Shown in pieces: positions 45,492 to 53,689 of a stretch of 64,000 nucleotides of DNA (positions are counted from its first letter, which is position 1; every line of letters begins with the position of its first letter). Location of the stretch: assembly GCA_029972135.1 (NCBI GenBank), contig CP124755.1:2477991-2541990 (forward strand), given 5' to 3'. Position numbers and translations under genes: made by a program. Below the pieces are notes generated by a model. That model saw nothing but the letters and a program-made list of their open reading frames with translations, was not told where the DNA came from and searched no databases. This stretch comes from Candidatus Thiocaldithrix dubininis. Lineage in GTDB: Bacteria > Pseudomonadota > Gammaproteobacteria > Thiotrichales > Thiotrichaceae.

Positions 45492-46787
45492 TTAACTCGA
45501 TTTAGGTGGATGCGAGGGTTTACGCCGTTGTGAATGTCCCCCCGGTTTTTGGTTATTATGCCGTCTGCGTCCTTGTGGAATAGGCTGACGGGCTTCGGCT
45601 CTAGCTTTCTGTAAATCCTGTGCTAATAACTCAGCCGTTAGACGCACGACAGGAATCGTCTTGCCGGTATAGGCTTCGATTTCGGGCAAATAAAAAGCAG
45701 TGTCTTCACAAGCAAAGCTATGGGCTTCACCAGACGCCCCCGCTCGCGCGGTACGTCCAATCCGATGTACATAATCTTCGGCTAACTGGGGTAAATCAAA
45801 ATTAAAAACATGGGTAACGTCTGGAATATGCAAGCCGCGCGCTGCCACATCAGTGGCAATTAATACTTGATAATGACCTTCTTGGAATTCACGTAATAAG
45901 CGTTCCCGTTTATTTTGGCGCACATCACCGGAAATTAATGCCGCCGGAATGTGATTACCCCGTAAATACGCATCTACTTTATCCGCACCGTGTTTAGTAT
46001 TCACAAATACAATAGCGCGTGCTGGTTGTAATGTTTGGATTAAGCCAATCAGCAATGGAATTTTTTCCGCATTTGCCGGAAAGTAAACGTGTTCTGCAAT
46101 ATTATCCGCCCGCACTGATTCGGCTTCGATTTGAATTTTCTGCGGGTTATTCATGTGTTCATAGGCTAATTCCAATACACGCTGCGAAAGCGTGGCAGAA
46201 AACAGCATATTTAAACGAACGGTGGGTTTTGGCAATTTGCGCATGATATAACGCACATCTTGGATAAAGCCCATATCAAACATACGATCTGCTTCATCCA
46301 GCACTAAGGCTTGCACTTGCTTTAGACTAAAGGTTTCTTGTTTCCAATAGTCAATAATACGCCCCGGTGTACCGATGAGAAGATCAACCGGTTGGGCAAA
46401 CTGACGACGTTGCTTTTCATAACCCGAGCCGCCATACACTAATACCGTGCGTAAGCCTGTGTACTTGCCTAACACTTCGGCATCCTTAGCAATTTGAATC
46501 GCTAGTTCCCGCGTCGGTGCCATAATTAAACAACGTACCGTACCCGCTTGTGCATCGGCTAATGGCTGATCCAATAAGCGTTGCATAACCGAAACCAGAA
46601 ATGCGCCGGTCTTACCCGTGCCCGTTTGCGCTTGTCCAGCGACATCTTGCCCCGCCAAGCTTAGCGGCAAGGTAGCTGCCTGAATTTGTGAGCAATAATC
46701 AAAGCCCGCTTCTGCTAAGGAAGCTTGTAATTGCGAATTAAGCGATAATTGGTCAAAACGTGTTTGACTAAGATAATTATTTTCCAT
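45492..46787 (-). CDS. rhlB: DEAD-box RNA helicase, RhlB-like
   Basis: 431 residues: Q motif, AQTGTGKT (I), PTRELA, LDEADRMFDMGF (II), SAT (III) and HRIGRTARAG (VI), then a basic Arg/Pro/His-rich tail (~395-431). It unwinds RNA during turnover or ribosome assembly. The short basic tail and length agree with RhlB, but RhlE/SrmB-type assignment is not excluded. Confidence 0.88.
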   Translation of the reverse strand: MENNYLSQTRFDQLSLNSQLQASLAEAGFDYCSQIQAATLPLSLAGQDVAGQAQTGTGKTGAFLVSVMQRLLDQPLADAQAGTVRCLIMAPTRELAIQIAKDAEVLGKYTGLRTVLVYGGSGYEKQRRQFAQPVDLLIGTPGRIIDYWKQETFSLKQVQALVLDEADRMFDMGFIQDVRYIMRKLPKPTVRLNMLFSATLSQRVLELAYEHMNNPQKIQIEAESVRADNIAEHVYFPANAEKIPLLIGLIQTLQPARAIVFVNTKHGADKVDAYLRGNHIPAALISGDVRQNKRERLLREFQEGHYQVLIATDVAARGLHIPDVTHVFNFDLPQLAEDYVHRIGRTARAGASGEAHSFACEDTAFYLPEIEAYTGKTIPVVRLTAELLAQDLQKARAEARQPIPQGRRRHNNQKPGGHSQRRKPSHPPKSS

Positions 46788-46961
46788 TTAACAAGCATAA
46801 CACAGCGTTTTTTACTGCATAGGGGGCAACTTACATTTACCGAAAATTCCTTCAAACGCTTGATGTAACACCTTTAATTGTATATCGCCAATTGCCTGCT
46901 CGCAGCCTTGTCAGATGCGCTATGATTGAATGTGAGGTTATTTAATTAGGATAACTATATT

Positions 46962-49031
46962 ATGAATCGAATCACTAATATCGTAATCGGCGTAGGCTTA
47001 GCCGTGATTGGTGCAGGTGCTGTGGGCGGCATTGCCCTGCATCGTGGCGAAACCATCAATACGCTTTGGTTTATTACGGCCGCAGTTTGTATTTATGTTT
47101 TAGGTTACCGTGTTTATGCAGCGTGGATTGCGGCGCGTGTTTTGGTTGTGGATGAAACGCGTGCTACCCCCGCAGAACGCTTAAATAATGGACGCGATTT
47201 TATTCCAACCAATAAATGGGTGGTGTTTGGGCATCACTTTGCGGCAATTGCAGGCCCTGGGCCGTTAATTGGCCCAACCTTAGCCGCTCAATTTGGTTAT
47301 TTACCCGGCACATTGTGGATTTTGTTCGGCGCAGTGTTAGGCGGTGCTGTACAAGATATGACCACCTTATTCTTTTCCACTCGGCGCAATGGGCGTAGTT
47401 TGGGGCAAATGGCACGCGATGAATTAGGGCCTGTGGGCGGCATTGCTGCGCTGGTTGGCACACTGGTCATTATGATTATTTTGATTGCAGTTTTGGGCTT
47501 AGTCGTCGTCAACGCCATGAAACACAGCCCGTGGGCAACCTTTACGGTGGCTATGACCATTCCGGTTGCGGTGCTTGTTGGTGTTTACATGCGCAATATC
47601 CGCCCCGGGCGCGTACTAGAAGGCTCATTACTAGGCTTAGGTTTATTGCTACTGTCGGTATTTGCGGGCGGTTGGGTAGATCAAAATGCGACGCTCGCCG
47701 CCCTGTTTGATCATGATGGTCTAACCTTGGCATGGTTTGTAATTGCCTACGGTTTTATTGCCGCTGTATTACCTGTATGGCTGTTGCTTGCACCGCGTGA
47801 TTATTTATCTACCTTTATGAAACTAGGCACAATTTTCTTACTTGCTATTGCCATTTTATTGCTTTCGCCCGAAGTAAAAATGCCTGCCTTTACCCAATTT
47901 GTCGACGGCACAGGGCCGATTTTCGGTGGTAAGTTATTCCCCTTTGTGTTCATTACCATTGCTTGTGGGGCAATTTCTGGTTTCCACGCACTGATTTCCT
48001 CCGGCACAACCCCCAAACTCATTGGCAATGAATTAGACATTCGTATGATTGGTTACGGCGGTATGTTATTAGAATCATTTGTGGCGATTATGGCATTAAT
48101 TGCAGCGACGATTCTCGATCCAGGCGTATTCTTTGCCATTAACAGCCCCGCAGGTATAGTGGGTAAAGAAGCGGCGGAAGCTGTCGCCAAAATTTCGTCA
48201 TGGGGCTATCCGGTCACAGTCGAACAAATGCAAGCCTTAGCGCAGGCGATGGGTGAGAAAACCTTATTTGCCCGCACGGGGGGCGCACCTTCCTTAGCGG
48301 TAGGCATGGCTAGTATATTCGGCTCAGCGTTTGGTCAACACTTATTAGCCATGTGGTATCACTTCGCCATTATGTTTGAAGCGGTGTTTATTCTAACCAC
48401 CTTAGACGCAGGTACACGGGTCGGGCGCTTTATGCTGCAAGATTTTATTGGCAACTTCTCCCCCAAATTCGGGCAAACCTCATGGTATCCCTCGATTGTG
48501 CTCAGTTCTGCCATTATTGTTGCCGCATGGGGTTACTTCTTATATATCGGCGTAATTGATCCCAACGGCGGGGTGAATATTCTGTGGCCGTTATTTGGTA
48601 TTTCTAATCAAATGTTAGCTGCCATTGCCTTATCAGTGGGAACAGGTATTCTGATTAAATCCGGCAAACTCAAATACGCATGGGTAACAGGCTTACCCTT
48701 GGCTTGGTTGTCTATTGTTACCACGGTTGCCGCTTATGAAAAAATCTTTAGCAGTGATATTCGTGTGGGCTTTATGGCCTCTGCGAATGACTTAGCCGCT
48801 AAACTTGCCTCTGGTGCATTACCCCCTGAAAAAGCGGCAGTCGCTCCCCAATTAATCTTCAATCAGCAGTTAGATACGTGGTTAACGGCCTTTTTCGTTA
48901 TTGTGCTATGGGTCGTCATCATTGATATGTTACGGGTGGCTTATCGTTATACCCACGGCTTGCCAACGCCCCCGTTAGCAGAAGCACCGGCTGAAGTTAG
49001 CCGCCTAGCCACCGAATGGGCGACGCATTAA
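46962..49031 (+). CDS. cstA: Carbon starvation protein A, peptide/pyruvate transporter
   Basis: 689 residues with about 16-18 hydrophobic segments and CstA hallmarks FGHHFAAIAGPGPLIGPT and SGFHALISSGTTPK. The family imports peptides or pyruvate. AGGA lies a few bases before the ATG. Its stop overlaps the ATG of ybdD (TAATG), a pairing found in most genomes. Confidence 0.95.
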   Translation: MNRITNIVIGVGLAVIGAGAVGGIALHRGETINTLWFITAAVCIYVLGYRVYAAWIAARVLVVDETRATPAERLNNGRDFIPTNKWVVFGHHFAAIAGPGPLIGPTLAAQFGYLPGTLWILFGAVLGGAVQDMTTLFFSTRRNGRSLGQMARDELGPVGGIAALVGTLVIMIILIAVLGLVVVNAMKHSPWATFTVAMTIPVAVLVGVYMRNIRPGRVLEGSLLGLGLLLLSVFAGGWVDQNATLAALFDHDGLTLAWFVIAYGFIAAVLPVWLLLAPRDYLSTFMKLGTIFLLAIAILLLSPEVKMPAFTQFVDGTGPIFGGKLFPFVFITIACGAISGFHALISSGTTPKLIGNELDIRMIGYGGMLLESFVAIMALIAATILDPGVFFAINSPAGIVGKEAAEAVAKISSWGYPVTVEQMQALAQAMGEKTLFARTGGAPSLAVGMASIFGSAFGQHLLAMWYHFAIMFEAVFILTTLDAGTRVGRFMLQDFIGNFSPKFGQTSWYPSIVLSSAIIVAAWGYFLYIGVIDPNGGVNILWPLFGISNQMLAAIALSVGTGILIKSGKLKYAWVTGLPLAWLSIVTTVAAYEKIFSSDIRVGFMASANDLAAKLASGALPPEKAAVAPQLIFNQQLDTWLTAFFVIVLWVVIIDMLRVAYRYTHGLPTPPLAEAPAEVSRLATEWATH

Positions 49032-49228
49032 TGCTCTCGACTAACCAATGGCGTTATTTTATGCAACGCTTCTGGCGTTATATACGTCACGTTAGCGGCG
49101 ATGATGCCTATGAGCGTTACCTGCAACATTGCGAAATTTTTCATCCTAACGACGCGCCCTTAAGTCGCCAAGACTACTTTAAACAGGAACAAAGCCGTAA
49201 ATGGGATGGGATTCGGCGCTGTTGTTAA
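49031..49228 (+). CDS. YbdD/YjiX family protein (DUF466)
   Basis: 65 residues from the ATG overlapping the cstA stop; an ATG at 49016 inside cstA is less likely. Pattern YERYLQHCEIFHPNDAPLSRQDYF and a terminal RRCC match the family. It is thought to be a CstA partner subunit. Confidence 0.88.
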   Translation: MLSTNQWRYFMQRFWRYIRHVSGDDAYERYLQHCEIFHPNDAPLSRQDYFKQEQSRKWDGIRRCC

Positions 49229-49295
49229 GCAACAGCATTGACGGGCTGCTAAGAGTTTAATACTTTAGCAGCACCCTCAACTACCCGAAACCGAT

Positions 49296-50048
49296 ATGAC
49301 TTACTGTATTGGCATTTCCCTTGATGATGGCTTGGTGTTGACTTCCGATTCGCGTACCAATGCGGGTATCGACCACGTTAGCACTTACAGCAAAATGCAC
49401 CGTTGTGAAACCAACCCAGACCGTAGCTTATTCATTATGAGTGCGGGCAACTTGGCAACCACGCAAGGTGTGATTCATCAAATCCGCCGCGATGTACAAG
49501 AAGGTGCACCGCGCAACTTAAACAGCCTCAACTATTTAAGCGATATTGCCGAATATTTGGGCGATGTCTTAGTGTCGCGCATTCGCAAACACAGCGAAAT
49601 GGCTGGCTTTGTGCCCGAATCGACTCTACTACTAGGCGGACAATTAAAAGGTCGCAACCCAAATTTGTATATGATTTACCCACAAGGTAATTATATTACG
49701 ACTTCGGATGACACGCGCTATTTACAAATCGGCGAAAGCAAATACGGTAAGCCGGTACTTGATCGCTTTATTAGCCACAATACTTCGTTGGAAGATGCCG
49801 CAATTTGTTCGCTAATTTCAATGGATTCCACGATGAAAAGTAATGCCAGCGTAGGACCACCGATTGAAGTGTTATTGTATAAACGGGATTCTTATTGTGC
49901 GGAACATTACCGCCTAGATGCGGATCACCCTTACTTGCTGTCGATTCGCCACGAGTGGGCGAACCAGCTTTATAAGGGCTTCCGTTCAATGCCTCGCATG
50001 ATTGGTAGCGTCCTACCGGACAATATCAGCCAGTGCAATAGCATTTAG
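49296..50048 (+). CDS. Proteasome-type protease (Anbu/COG3484)
   Basis: 250 residues of the N-terminal nucleophile proteasome beta-subunit fold: Thr2 after the initiator Met, LDDGLVLTSDSRTNAG, and SAGNLATTQG. Anbu proteins form open helical or ring assemblies; substrates unknown. In many bacteria this gene sits with a transglutaminase, an alpha-E protein and an ATP-grasp protein; none is here. The neighbour instead is a convergent zinc peptidase. Ribosome-binding site weak. Confidence 0.88.
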   Translation: MTYCIGISLDDGLVLTSDSRTNAGIDHVSTYSKMHRCETNPDRSLFIMSAGNLATTQGVIHQIRRDVQEGAPRNLNSLNYLSDIAEYLGDVLVSRIRKHSEMAGFVPESTLLLGGQLKGRNPNLYMIYPQGNYITTSDDTRYLQIGESKYGKPVLDRFISHNTSLEDAAICSLISMDSTMKSNASVGPPIEVLLYKRDSYCAEHYRLDADHPYLLSIRHEWANQLYKGFRSMPRMIGSVLPDNISQCNSI

Positions 50049-50051
50049 AAC

Positions 50052-51119
50052 TTAATAGCGCTCTATCCAAGCATGGCTGGAGCGCTGTTTACTATCAATC
50101 ACTTGATGCACAAAACGTAATTTCACCATCACTTGTTTGGTTAACGTAAAAGGATAAGCATCGCCTAAGCCCATACTGTGATTTAAGGAATTCATGAGTA
50201 CGGTTAACTGCTGCCAATCGCTGGCTAAACAATTGAAATCACTGGTATGTAAATTAGCCGACGGTAACGCACCAAATTGCATGGCGGTTTCCATCGTATC
50301 CATCATGTGTAAATAATGCGCCCATGTTTCCGCCCAATCTTCCCACGGATGCGAACTGGCATATGCGCTAATATGCCGCTCTTGCCAATTATCCACCGAA
50401 CCGTGCATATAATAATAATCCAGCGCTTGCCGATAATTGCCTTCATCACCGAACAAATGCCGAAAACGCCATAATTTATCCGAGTCACGAATCAAGCTCA
50501 TCCAATAATAATGCCCAGATTCATGCCGCATATGCCCCAGTAAGGTTCGATAATCTTCATTTAGACGAATGCGCGCCGCCACCCTGTGTTCTTCGTCGGC
50601 TTCAATGGCATTTAAGGTAATTACGCCATTGTCATGCCCTGTATACACCACTTTCTTTTTAACCAAGGGATTACTGCGTTGATCTTCCATAAAATCAAAG
50701 GCTAAGCCATTTACGTTATCCACTTGCTTAGGCACAACGGGCAAACCTAACCACAATAACGAATACACCAACCGCCGTTTAGCCCGCTCCAACAAACGCC
50801 AACGATGCACATTCATGGGAATAGATTGCGAGGGAATAACGCGCGTTAAACGACAAGCCACGCATTGCGAATTGGGATCAGCATTATCCAATAACCAATT
50901 ACACTCCAGCGTATGCTGCCGATGCGCACATTGCCGTAATAAACGCCCATTCAGCGCTTGCCATAACACACCTTGCTCAAAGGTCGGGCGCGTTATTAAC
51001 TGTAAGGTTTGGGGATTAAAACCTAATTGCCGTCCACAAGCGGGACAACTTAAATCTTCAAAAAAAACTTCTTTACCACAAACACAATGGAATCGCTTCA
51101 TAGAATAAGGCTCAAACAC
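50052..51119 (-). CDS. Putative zinc-binding metallopeptidase (COG4307-like)
   Basis: 355 residues: an N-terminal zinc ribbon (CVCGKEVFFEDLSCPACGR), a second Cys pair near 80 (CVACR) and a metallopeptidase-like domain with HESGHYYW, an H-E-x-x-H motif, and a downstream EDWAETWAHYLH that may give the third ligand. Convergent with the Anbu gene, three bases apart. Substrate unknown. A start seven codons downstream (MKRFHCVC) is equally plausible. Confidence 0.75.
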   Translation of the reverse strand: MFEPYSMKRFHCVCGKEVFFEDLSCPACGRQLGFNPQTLQLITRPTFEQGVLWQALNGRLLRQCAHRQHTLECNWLLDNADPNSQCVACRLTRVIPSQSIPMNVHRWRLLERAKRRLVYSLLWLGLPVVPKQVDNVNGLAFDFMEDQRSNPLVKKKVVYTGHDNGVITLNAIEADEEHRVAARIRLNEDYRTLLGHMRHESGHYYWMSLIRDSDKLWRFRHLFGDEGNYRQALDYYYMHGSVDNWQERHISAYASSHPWEDWAETWAHYLHMMDTMETAMQFGALPSANLHTSDFNCLASDWQQLTVLMNSLNHSMGLGDAYPFTLTKQVMVKLRFVHQVIDSKQRSSHAWIERY

Positions 51120-51280
51120 TCAGCGAAGGTTCGTATGCTAATGGGTTCAGAAAGTTTATGCTAGAGCTGCGTTTTTCAAGTCACTTAAACGCTAGACAAA
51201 TAAAAAACCCCTGTAGATTGGTAGTGGCTGAACTAAAGTTACCCACAAACTGTTATTTTTATAATCCATTATTCATTCAG

Positions 51281-52066
51281 TTAAATAAGTTCTGCATTAT
51301 CTTTAAGAAATGCAACCGTATTCGGCAATCCCTGACGCAATAGGGAATCTAAATATGCATCAACCATTTTAGGTGAATTCCGCAAAGCGAGACGTTGCTG
51401 CTTAGTGCGTTGCGCCATGCCTAGTTGTTTTTCGGCTTTGCGATAGAACTGCTTAGATTCAAGCTTTAAACCATTGCTACAGGTAGCGGTATCTTTTAAG
51501 CCTAAATCAATACCCACCGCGCCTTTGCCTGATAGTTCAGTGGCTTGCACTTGAACCACCACATTAAAGTACCAGCGACCACGCGCATCCTCCGTGAATG
51601 AACCTGACCGAAAAGTATATTGAGCGAATTTGTAGCTATCCCATACCTTGAAGAAATGACCGTTATACCGGACTTGCCCGTGTTTCCAAACGGCTGCGCC
51701 GGATTTAAAGGGAATCCACCCAAGTGAGCGGCGGCTACCGCCAGACACGCGCCAGCGCAGTTTGTCTTTCTTGAATTGCTTACGTGCCTTGGCGTGTGCT
51801 TCTGTAACTTCTTGAACGGTTTGCGAGTGAATAGTAAATCCACGGGCTTTTCTGAAAGCGGCTTGGCTTTTGGCAAGGTCAAAGGCTGAAAAGTGGTTTC
51901 TGATAAAACCCACTTCTGGCACAGGTACATAGCTAAAGTCTGCGGTAATTGCGTTAGCCTCATTCCATACCTGATTACACTCAAACGCCCACTGCTTTAA
52001 CAGTGTCGCGTGCTTGTCCTTGATGCGGACTTTGAGCGTTTTCAGGATTGTGGCTGCTTTATTCAT
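51281..52066 (-). pseudogene. Truncated IS200/IS605-family TnpB (OrfB) remnant
   Basis: About 261 residues from the ATG at 52066. The N-terminal OrfB domain is clear (MNKAATILKTLKVRIKDKH, CNQVWNEANAITADFS, GAVGIDLGLKDTATCSNG with the first RuvC Asp). After KMV (~51366) homology stops: the remaining RuvC Glu/Asp and the zinc ribbon are missing, and the last ~25 residues come from unrelated sequence in frame. The nuclease cannot be active. No TnpA is visible. Confidence 0.8.
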
Positions 52067-52079
52067 GTAGTATATTCTA
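52066..52079. promoter_or_regulatory. Short palindrome in the tnpB/RHH divergent promoter
   Basis: GTAG-TATATT-CTAC sits at the tnpB start, 24 bp from the divergent RHH gene; a plausible operator. Confidence 0.35.
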
Positions 52080-52103
52080 CATTCGATGACACAGGAGTAC
52101 AAC

Positions 52104-52262
52104 ATGAAAAACACAAAATACGCATCAGTTAGGGTGAAAGTTGAAACCTACCGCCAACTCAAGAAAGAAGCGCTAGACGAAGGAATTCCATTCACTCGCC
52201 TGATTGACAATTTACTGGCGCTTTACCAAAAAGAGAAAGCCAAGACGCTTATATCCCCATAG
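52104..52262 (+). CDS. Small ribbon-helix-helix-like protein, divergent from tnpB
   Basis: 52 residues: a beta strand (YASVRVKVETYRQLKKEA) then two helices, the layout of CopG/Arc-type DNA-binding proteins. AGGAG lies seven bases before the ATG. It diverges from the TnpB remnant, with a small palindrome between them. Such proteins accompany some IS605-family elements. Probably a repressor; not a recognised named family. Confidence 0.65.
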   Translation: MKNTKYASVRVKVETYRQLKKEALDEGIPFTRLIDNLLALYQKEKAKTLISP

Positions 52263-52290
52263 CTAAAGCAAGGGGTATTACGCGAATCTT

Positions 52291-52398
52291 GATAAGACAC
52301 CCTGACACTAAAAACCCCTTACAGATTGTTGCCTGTAAAGGGTTTCTGAGTTTTCATGATACCGCATGAAACGGGTAAATGGTGGAGGCGGCGGGAAT
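52291..52398. repeat. attL: 108-bp direct repeat with partial ssrA 3' end
   Basis: 108 bp matching 60102-60209 with only a few substitutions and no length change. It holds a copy of the tmRNA terminator hairpin and, at 52380-52398, the last ~19 bases of tmRNA including the encoded CCA. Beyond that, similarity to ssrA stops. It marks the distal end of the integrated island. Confidence 0.92.
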
Positions 52399-52487
52399 CA
52401 ATTCGGATGTTAATGTATTGATTTTAATTGTTTTAAATATTGTCATTTCATCAGATACCATCAGTAAAACATCACCATTTTGTATAA

Positions 52488-53054
52488 TTATGCAGCATCC
52501 TTACTACCTGCAATCCGGTAAACGGTCTTTCTGCTGATACCATGCTTTTCCCCAATGGCTTCCATTGAAAGAATACCCGCCTTCACATCATCCCTTACCG
52601 CCTCCATTTGTTCATCGCCTAGCTTTGCCTTGCGCCCAAACTGCACGCCTTTAGCTTTGGCTGCCTTGCGCCCTTCTTCGGTTCTGGCGTTAATCAAATC
52701 ACGCTCAAATTCAGCGATTGAACCAAGGATGTTAAACATCAGCTTACCCGTCGGTGTAGTGGTATCCATGCCAGCCTGATCTAGCACTTTAAAACCCACG
52801 CCCTTGGTATCCAGTTCGCGCACGATCTGCCACAAGTCCCCCATGCTGCGTGCTAATCGGTCAAGTTTGGTAATAATCAGCGTGTCACCTTCGCGGCAAA
52901 ATTCCAAAGCTGCTTTAAGTTGTACTCGGCTTTCAGTGGATTTGCCTGATTGCTTTTCGCTAAATATTTTTTCGCAACCTTCCGCCTTTAACTTGGTTAA
53001 TTGTGTGTCATAGTCTTGCCCCGTGGTCGAAACTCGCGCATATCCGATTTTCAT
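52488..53054 (-). CDS. Serine recombinase (resolvase/invertase family)
   Basis: 188 residues: catalytic Ser9 in YARVST, the TKLDRLARS and IAEFERDLI segments, and a C-terminal helix-turn-helix (MEAIGEKHGISRKTVYR). It may resolve multimers, invert DNA or help mobilise the island. The 220 bp upstream contains repeated TGTGTC/GACACA half-sites, as in a res site; this is the normal location for resolvase sites. Confidence 0.93.
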   Translation of the reverse strand: MKIGYARVSTTGQDYDTQLTKLKAEGCEKIFSEKQSGKSTESRVQLKAALEFCREGDTLIITKLDRLARSMGDLWQIVRELDTKGVGFKVLDQAGMDTTTPTGKLMFNILGSIAEFERDLINARTEEGRKAAKAKGVQFGRKAKLGDEQMEAVRDDVKAGILSMEAIGEKHGISRKTVYRIAGSKDAA

Positions 53055-53062
53055 ATCATGCC

Positions 53063-53241
53063 GCCTTATCGTGTCTCAAAAGTGTGTCGTAAGTTGCGTC
53101 TATTGTGTCATAAATCCTAAGAAGATGCGACACATTATTATGACACAACTTTTGATACAATTATGATACTGCCTAACCCCGCAATTTACGGCATAACACA
53201 AGCGTTCTGATTTTGTGTCATATATTGTAAGTTTTGACACA
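53063..53241. other. Putative res site with repeated TGTGTC/GACACA half-sites
   Basis: Directly upstream of the serine recombinase. The clearest subsite is 53214-53241: TGTGTCA, 14 bases, TGACACA. A second, TGTGTCA...TGCGACACA, spans about 53105-53135, and further half-sites lie near 53063-53100 and 53141-53160. Several 28-31-bp subsites with inverted ends are the form of Tn3-family res regions. Confidence 0.55.
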
Positions 53242-53264
53242 AAAAAGCCGGAACATATCCGGCT
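53241..53264 (-). terminator. Terminator after the small gene
   Basis: On the minus strand GCCGGA/TCCGGC arms with a five-base loop are followed by six T. It lies 13 bp past the end of the 53277-53498 gene. Confidence 0.85.
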
Positions 53265-53276
53265 TGGTTGATTTGC

Positions 53277-53498
53277 TTATTGGCGTTGTTTGCGCTGTCG
53301 GTACTCTGCCAAACAGATAACCTTTGCTTGTTCGTCCGCCTCACCCCTTGGTAAGCCGCCGTCATGCTCCATGATCGCGCTACGTTCGCAAACGCACTCG
53401 TTAAAGTCGTCTAAGTCATTTAAGGTTTGTGGTTTTTTAAGGCGGTCATTAAAGCGCTTAAAAAAATCATCCAAGTTAATTTGGGCTTGTGCAGTCAT
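53277..53498 (-). CDS. Small hypothetical protein of the island
   Basis: 73 residues from the ATG at 53498, preceded by AAGGTGAG; a GTG nine bases upstream overlaps that site. Sequence is polar (FFKRFNDRLKKPQTLNDLDD) with CLAEYRQRKQRQ at the end. No family recognised. It is the last gene of the replication cluster and ends at a terminator. Confidence 0.6.
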   Translation of the reverse strand: MTAQAQINLDDFFKRFNDRLKKPQTLNDLDDFNECVCERSAIMEHDGGLPRGEADEQAKVICLAEYRQRKQRQ

Positions 53499-53519
53499 CA
53501 AACTCACCTTTGAATGTAA

Positions 53520-53646
53520 TGTCGAGTTAGCGATTTTTCGCGGTTACATCGGTTACATCGGTTACATGGTTGTTTTTAAAAGGGTTTTCATGTAACCGCA
53601 GCCAAAATTGAACGGTTACATCGGTTACATGGTTGTTTTTAAAGGA
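53520..53646. repeat. Iteron cluster 1 (GGTTACATC/G), crr-like
   Basis: GGTTACATC or GGTTACATG occurs at 53542, 53551, 53560, 53614 and 53623 on the plus strand and inverted at 53589-53597. Each cluster ends in TTGTTTTTAAA. The block starts with TGTCGAGTT, which is repeated at 58679 ahead of the distal cluster. Lies upstream of the small gene and downstream of the DUF927 gene. Confidence 0.8.
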
Positions 53647-53689
53647 ATTTGTGCTTTTTAAGGCATAAAAACAAGGGCTAAAAAGTGAT

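Noticed and set aside
52380-52398. A second tmRNA or tRNA gene
   Set aside because: Only the last ~19 bases of tmRNA are present, with no other parts; it is the att duplicate.
53520-53640. Short spaced repeats that might be a CRISPR array
   Set aside because: Units are 9 bp, directly abutting or irregularly spaced, with no unique spacers and no cas genes; iterons fit better.
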